Part shown: positions 58,401-64,000 of the stretch, piece by piece
How positions within the stretch are numbered: position 1 is the stretch's first letter
Layout: each line of letters opens with the position of its first letter
Source of the DNA: Litoditis marina
Lineage: Eukaryota; Nematoda; Chromadorea; Rhabditida; Rhabditidae
DNA: 64,000 nt
NCBI GenBank assembly: GCA_964036275.1
Contig: OZ038439.1
Span: 5,537,912-5,601,911, forward strand
Direction of reading: 5' to 3'
Program-made: the position numbers and the translations under genes
Notes under the pieces: generated by a model
Database searches by the model: none
Seen by the model: the letters and a program-made list of their open reading frames with translations, nothing else
What the model was told of the DNA's origin: nothing

Positions 58401-61400
58401 CGAACACGTGTGTGGCAGGTTATTATATTCTGACGCAAAAAATATTGATCTTTCCGACAACAATTATGTTATTATAACGGGATGTTTTCAATCCTACTGT
58501 AGGAGTCTCAGTAGAAGTTAAAGAGACTGATCCTGGAATAAAAACAAATTGCAACTAAATACGTCTTGTTAGTTACGATTGACGTTAACATCTTTCACAA
58601 TTCTCTTCTATACATTGAAATCGCGATACATGAGTTAAATGAGTTTGAATTATCGGTTTGAATGAGCAGAAAACTTACGCTTACCTCACTCAATCGAAAT
58701 TTAAATTGGATATAGAACAACTGGAGGGGGGGGAGGGGTGTAATGTAGTTCAGGGAATGTTTAAAAAAATTTTTTAGTTTAGTTTATTTCCAGAACCTGT
58801 TCACTGGCAAGACCGAAACTGACGATGCTGGGCCCTCAAACACCGACTACATGCACGATCAACCGGTACGTTTTGAGAATATTGACAAAAAAAAATGAAA
58901 TATACTGCCACTTGGGAATATTGTGTGAAAAATCAGTATACTGTTCATCTTCTCGCGTGATCTCAATCAAACAAAAAGGTCGATCAACAAAGCTTCCTAA
59001 CTACACCCGTCTTTCTACTAGCCAACTAACTGTGACCAACTTACACAGCAAAATTTCCGGACCAACCAATATTTGCTTGCATCTGCTCTTTTAGAAAGCA
59101 CAGCAGAATAATTTATTCAGTATAGTCAAGTGCGGTCAGATCAAACTATAATTAGTGTATTTTTAACGCACAAATTAGTTAAATTTGTATTGAAGGAAAC
59201 AAATTAATACCACTGTTTCATATAGTAAATAGAATTCGCCTTACCTAGCTAGCCGCCTGAACCTGAATTACGTTAGTTAGAATTTGCATTTTTCCTAAAC
59301 TACGTTAGTTAGAATTCGCTTTTTTCTTAGCTAGCCGCCTAAACTACGTTAGTTAAAATTCGTTTTTTTCTTAGCTAGCCGCCTAAACTACGTTAGTTGG
59401 AATTCGCTCTTTTCCTAAACTACGTTAGTTGAAATTCGTTTTTTTTCTTAGCTAGCCGCCTAAACTACGTTAGTTGGAATTCGCTCTTTTCCTAAACTAC
59501 GTTAGTTAAAATTCGTTTTTTTCTTAGCTAGCCGCCTAAACTACGTTAGTTGGAATTCGCTCTTTTCCTAAACTACGTTAGTTAGAATTCACCATATAGA
59601 ATCCGCCTTTTTTCTAGCTAGCCGCCTAAACTACGTCTCACTGTATTTTTAATTTGATGCCGCAAGAAGTTCTGAACATGGTGTACGTCGACATCAAACT
59701 ACAATCGAAATCCAGTCCCTATCTATCACTATCTAGTCAGTTGCACATGTTTAACACAGCAGAACTCGGAAACAATTACAAAGTGCACGATGCCTTAATA
59801 GAATACTAGTTTCACGTGACTAATCTTTGCACTTTTAGTATAGTTGTCGTGATTTCAGGCTGTCATCCCCGTTCATTTCGCTCCTCCGGTTTTGGCTTCT
59901 CCTGGTCCGATGCGTCGCTCGCCACGCTTGGCTCAGCGCAAGGGTAAACCCTATACGGTTCTGGGCGAGCCGATCAGCCCAAACACTCTGTCCACGATCT
60001 CTGAGGGTTCTGGCAGCAACGAGTCTGAGGTGGAAGAGGCCCGTGGTGGTGGCGCGTCCCCAGTGTCGCTCCGTGTCACCACCGATTCCGACATCATGCG
60101 CACTTCTCCGGCCGCCAACACCCAGGTCAACCTGACCGTTTCTCCCGTCGTGCCCTCTTCCAGCTCGACCTCATCTGACTCTCTTCACTCCAATGCCACC
60201 CAGCTCTCCTGTCAGATGGCAAACCAGTCTAGCTCGTCAAGCTCCTCCAGCTCATCTGACTCTCTGCACTCTAACGCCACCCAGGTGCCGCGCCGTCGCC
60301 GTCGCCGCCCCACCGACCGCGCCTTCCGCGCGCCGCGCAAAGTACTGCCGCCGAAGACCACTTCTTTGGTGCGCACCCGATCTCTGGCGACGAAGGCGGC
60401 CAACTGGAGGACTGATGCAATTGAGGAGCTGGGACTGGACGAGGAACCACCTCGTTGTCCTACGGTCAGTTTCAAACTACAATAATGCGTTTATCAATTT
60501 TCATTTATTTATTTATGTTAGTTTAAAAAAACCACGTTATAAGAAACAAAGTTAGACCAAAAAGCCACAGGATCAAACTACAAACCCAGCGAGTTACTTA
60601 TTACTGGCTCACTTCGCGAAACCTATAGATAGCAATCGGAATTTTCCCACATGGTCACGCTTTGTATGGCGCAATTATAGCAAAACTTAGCACTCAGGGT
60701 TTTGAAATTTTGAGCCTTTGTGCTTCACGAATTGTCGAAAATCTAATTGTTTCTGAAAGACAAAGGTCGTATCATGGTTGAATATTGAGACAGAGTACTA
60801 GAATATCTCATTTTCCCCAAGAGTGTTAACGTAATCATACCGTAATATGAAATATGGGAAGACTACATAATTATACTAGAAATACACTGAATTTTCACGT
60901 ATTCTAATAAAGTATGATTAATTTTGTTATTGCACGTTTCTGACTTCTGCTGTGTTTAACATGTTTCACGTGGCTATGAATTTCACTAACATTTGACTAA
61001 CTTTCTTCATTTTCAGTGGCGCGAGAAAAAGTTCGAGGGTATGTTTTTGAAGGAGGCCGAGCAGACCATCCTGAACTATTTCAAGAATGTTCGCGCCAAG
61101 GATGCTGACCACTTCGTGAGTTTTTCCAGAAAATTACCACAACCGAGAGATTTTGATCAATATTCTCGTAAAACTGTTTTTACTTCTGTATAAACTGTAT
61201 TAAAAACTGTATTTCTCCTAAAAGCACGACTTGTTCAGATTTCCAATTGGTGAAGTAGAGAGTTAAGTTCAATTTCCACCCACACGAGCACACGATTAAT
61301 TTATCTAGTTGGAAGTATTGCTCTTGGTTATAGTGGGTGCCAAATGTATAAATTTCGGTCTCTCGCCTGAATCGAACCTGCGAGCAAAATGTTCGTAGCA

Positions 61401-64000
61401 GGGTGCTCACCCCTGCGCTATTAGAACACATATCTGGCATGCTTTGAAATTGAAGATGTGTACATACACAGCGGAAAGTGACAGATACAGTGTCCTTCGG
61501 CCTTTCCGTTGGCGACGACTATAGTAATCACGCTTATTCCATTTGTTGCAGGACCTGAACTGCCTCATCTCAATCGACAAGCAGATCATAAAACACGAAC
61601 TGGATGTCCTCGAGGTGATTATACTAGGAGTAAATTGAACAGTCACGTAAAGTTAGCATTTCAATGGGAAAAATGTGCACTTCGTCATTGCACGTTTCTG
61701 AGTTTTGCTGTGTTTAACACGTTTCACGTGACTGTGCAGTTGAGTAACAGCGTTTTTGAGCTTCCCTTTGAGCCCTTCAGTTAATTTAACTATGGGTAAT
61801 TGTTCGAACCTTGAGAAGCTCATATTATTAGTTTTACAGTCATAATGAAACCATTAGGTCAGGCTTATTGTACACAAGATACTTTTCTCGACGGTGACTT
61901 TTGAACCTGTGTTGTCTCTCACCGCTGGGCGTGTAGTTTGACCCTGATCCGAATTCCAACTCTTTCGCTGTGTTCAAACTCAAACTACAAGTCATGTGTT
62001 CTCTCTCCCTATGATTTGTGTATTACAGTGGTATTGTGAGGCTGATGTCGACACCCACCGTGACCTGGATAGAGTGCTTCAGCTCAACCGCCGCCTCACA
62101 ACCCTCAACCGATTCCTGGACCAGACGGAGCATGAGAACGCCAACTCGGCCATGGAGATATACTTTGACTTCAAGAGAGTGAGTTTAAAAATGAACTCAG
62201 TTTAGAAACATTTCTACTTTTTTTACACTTTTGGTTTGGTTTTACTTCTAAATTAGGTTAGGTGGGGGTATCAGAATAAACATGATAAGATTTCAGACAA
62301 AATGTCGATAGAGTGGGGGAGACTGCCCAAGATTGGCGTTAATCTCCTTACTAAACATTTACTCTTTTCATTTAGGGTAGATAGTCGATGAAATATAATT
62401 ATATTAATGTATTTTCTTTCATTTATCTCAACAGTTTTACGCAAGTGAAACTAAATTTAACATGCAACGATTTACGTGAGACATGATAATGTTGTGATCG
62501 ATTACAGCCCAATAGTAGAGATCATATATTGAATAGATTGTAAAAGAATGAGAATAACCATAAACAAGTATCAGAAAGTATCAATTAAATAAACATAAAT
62601 GTGTTAAATGGAATCAAGTTAACTGGGATAAGGTTAATACATATATGATTATGAACTAAAAGTAACAAATACTATCTATAAACTTTATATAACGGAAAAT
62701 GGAGATTTCTAAGAAACACAAGTTACCAAAGAATTACAGTTCCACCACAAGTTCGCCAAGTTCTCCCCCTATCTGGAAATGGACCAGTAGAGGTGCCAGA
62801 TGGACAAGAAACCTTCTCTTTCCTTCCATCTTCGAGTTGGTAAGATTGACACTTTTTCATTATTTATATACTAGAAGTAAATTATATGGTCACGTAAAGT
62901 TAGCATTCTAATGTGGAATCGTGCACTTTGTCATTGCACGTTTCTGAGTTGTGCTGTGTTAAAGATGTTTCACGTGACGGTGCAATTGACTAACAGTACA
63001 GGAAGTACGAACCTAAACTTATTTTCATGAGATAAGAGTAGAACCAGCCTTGAAAAATATGAACTAAACAAATTTAAATCAACCTTTTCTACTATTTAAA
63101 AAGATAGGAAGTAAACTCGCGGTTCACTAGACAATCATATTTGGAAATACGAGAAAATACTAATATTACTGTTACTAGATTACTTATATTCATATTTCCA
63201 GGTTTCATGTCTGGCATCCTTGAATGGGTTTTGCTATATTCAATTCCCACTGTTTTGATTAATTATTTCATTACATATTTGATTAATTATTTGATTAATT
63301 CTCTGGTGAGTATTTCAACTTTGTCTTACCAATGCAAGAAAGTGTTTTTAAATAGTATTCCTAAAGCCCAACGTTCAACAAATTTGGTCATTTTCGCTAG
63401 AAGCAGGTTTTCATTGAATTTTCCGCAATTTTGTTCCGGACAGTGATAATTCTAGCTTGATTCTCGTCATATACTAAGAGTAAATTGAACAGTGACGTAA
63501 AGTGAGCATTCTAATGAAGTATCGTACACTTTGCCATTGCACGTTTCTAAGTTCTGCTGTGTTCGACATGTTTCACGTGACTGTGCAAGTGACTAACAGT
63601 ATAACAGTACGTTGTTGATAAACCTAAAAAGCGTTGCTTTGTGTCAAATTTTCACTACTCAATAAGACCAGAAGACCGAAGTCAACTATGAAACATTCTA
63701 ATGGTTTTCAGGTGAATGAAAGTGCTCAACCGATTAGTAAGTATATCTGAAATGTAAAATACTCTTTCCAGAAACGATTTCACGTTTCATTGTTCACCAA
63801 AATTTATTGGTGAAATTTATTGGGATTGTAATGTGGTGTCTTTTATTTGTGTCGATTATGTTTATGGTGAGTAGTTTGATTCAATGATTCCAAACATTAC
63901 AGTAATGAAACACTTTTAAACTCTTCAGAGCTTGTAGTAAGCTGACCTTTAGTTTTTAATGTTCTTACAGCTTGGTGGTTCAAATAAAAATAATGTCTAA
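52419..64000 (+). CDS. unrecognised coiled-coil protein with C-terminal membrane segments
   Basis: No family recognised. Exons: 52419-52433, 53179-53250, 53758-53796, 54312-54386, 54703-54810, 55760-55846, 56377-56439, 57016-57114, 58258-58308, 58794-58865, 59859-60464, 61017-61115, 61552-61614, 62029-62178, 62740-62839 or 62800-62839, 63202-63305, 63712-63736, 63772-63866, 63971-64000; exons 1-14 are all multiples of three. Seen: Lys/Glu-rich coiled coil (about 45-185), a 202-residue Ser/Pro/Arg-rich exon with SPRLAQRKG, poly-Ser and six arginines near residue 372, a helical region (430-535) with YFKNVRAKDADHF, two hydrophobic segments (LEWVLLYSIPTVLI; FIGIVMWCLLFVSIMF) and tail GGSNKNNV. 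Acceptor 62740 gives an in-frame TAG at 62788 (549 aa); acceptor 62800 skips it (630 aa). No acceptor precedes the ATG. The basic cluster plus membrane tail could fit an inner nuclear membrane protein (inference). Confidence 0.7.
53018..53129. repeat. short relative of the 1273-2007 element
   Basis: Ends GGCCGTATGCTTGAAACGTCCCGGG and GGGATGTTTCATGCATACGGCC are inverted. The AT-rich centre of the long element is missing. It lies 50 nt before the acceptor of exon 2. Confidence 0.75.
55154..55426. repeat. family D hairpin element
   Basis: Close relative of 43921-44174 in the same orientation, with GGCCAATTCTACAACTAACC at the left and AACCCGGTTAGATATAGAATTC at the right. Confidence 0.85.
56884..57008. 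repeat. family J element, just before an exon
   Basis: About 125 bp inverted-repeat element (ACTGTTAGTCAATTGCATAG ... CAATTCACTTCTAGTATA) ending 7 nt before the acceptor of exon 57016. The family has six near-complete copies and a fragment, all inside or just upstream of this one gene. Confidence 0.75.
59231..59636. repeat. tandem repeat, about 75-nt unit
   Basis: Units of GAATTCGCTCTTTTCC, TAAACTACGTTAGTT and TTCTTAGCTAGCCGCC repeat about five to six times with alternating long and short spacers. Located in the intron before the large exon at 59859. No spacers of constant length with unique sequence, so it is not CRISPR-like. Confidence 0.85.
59733..59843. repeat. family J element
   Basis: Copy with CAGTTGCACATGTTTAACAC ... 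TTTCACGTGACTA ... TTTAGTATA, ending 15 nt before the acceptor of the exon starting at 59859. Confidence 0.7.
60871..60990. repeat. family J element
   Basis: TATACTAGAAATACACTGAA ... TTGCACGTTTCTGACTTCTG ... GTTTCACGTGG; ends about 25 nt before the acceptor of exon 61017. Confidence 0.75.
61359..61522 (-). repeat. tRNA-derived SINE-like element
   Basis: Minus-strand head with box A TAGCGCAGGGGTGAGC and box B GGTTCGATTC, followed by the same tail (CACAGCGGAAAGTGACAGAT, CTTTCCGTTGGC on the plus strand) as the copy at 51788-51935. Confidence 0.6.
61620..61750. repeat. family J element, starting at a donor site
   Basis: TATACTAGGAGTAAATTGAA ... CACGTGACTGTGCAGTTGAG; begins 5 nt after the donor GT at 61615. 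Confidence 0.8.
62866..63000. repeat. family J element
   Basis: TATACTAGAAGTAAATTATA ... CACGTGACGGTGCAATTGAC, 26 nt after the donor at 62840. Confidence 0.8.
63469..63603. repeat. family J element
   Basis: ATACTAAGAGTAAATTGAAC ... CACGTGACTGTGCAAGTGAC; in the intron following exon 63202-63305. Same orientation as 61620 and 62866. Confidence 0.8.

Noticed and set aside
59231..59636. CRISPR-like array
   Set aside because: Eukaryotic intron, spacers are themselves repeated and vary in length; it is an ordinary tandem repeat.
60212..60475. 87-codon minus-strand ORF
   Set aside because: Antisense of the Ser/Arg-rich exon 59859-60464; the plus frame is open for 202 codons between good splice sites.

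Overview
This 64 kb window is eukaryotic and intron-rich. It looks like a free-living (rhabditid, Caenorhabditis-like) nematode: almost every 3' splice site is a short TTTTCAG/TTTCCAG without a polypyrimidine tract, donors are GTAAGT/GTACGT/GTGAGT-like, exons are 50-600 nt, and the gene set has clear nematode counterparts (notably sqv-6). The genus is an inference. I rebuilt the gene models by hand by joining open exons in phase between GT..AG sites. No ORF longer than one exon is a gene by itself.

Layout: 1-7.1 kb holds no recognisable gene, only one possible orphan exon and several inverted-repeat elements. Then come eight genes, all on the + strand: (1) protein O-xylosyltransferase sqv-6, 7115-17619; (2) a cysteamine/N-terminal-cysteine dioxygenase of the ADO family, 18636-21596; (3) a TDRD3-like OB-fold + Tudor protein, 22746-31059, with a 200-N assembly gap in one intron; (4) mitochondrial iron-sulfur assembly protein ISCA1, 31641-33140; (5) histone N-terminal acetyltransferase NAA40, 33842-36661; (6) a DNAJC4-like membrane J-protein, 39164-42770; (7) a second membrane J-protein, 43702-49411; (8) an unrecognised, about 630-residue protein with a coiled coil, a basic cluster and C-terminal membrane segments, 52419-64000, preceded by a decayed duplicate of its own 5' end. 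In seven of the eight genes a consensus splice acceptor lies 0-50 nt upstream of the start codon, as expected if the mRNAs receive a trans-spliced leader. With the one-strand arrangement this makes an operon or directional cluster plausible, but the 0.6-2.5 kb gaps are long for a classical operon. The genes do not form one pathway.

Introns and spacers are full of short non-autonomous inverted-repeat elements. At least ten families recur within the window. Four families with unrelated cores share GGCCAATT-like ends, and one family occurs only in introns of gene 8. The most interesting observations are: these ends; repeats that begin at intron donor sites in gene 8; an alternative 3' splice site in gene 8 that would switch between a soluble and a membrane-anchored form; a duplicated 36-nt symmetric-phase exon in the second J-protein gene; and a 2-nt frameshift in the TDRD3-like gene. 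No CRISPR arrays, rRNA or convincing functional tRNA genes are present; four tRNA-like sequences look like SINE ends or pseudogenes.
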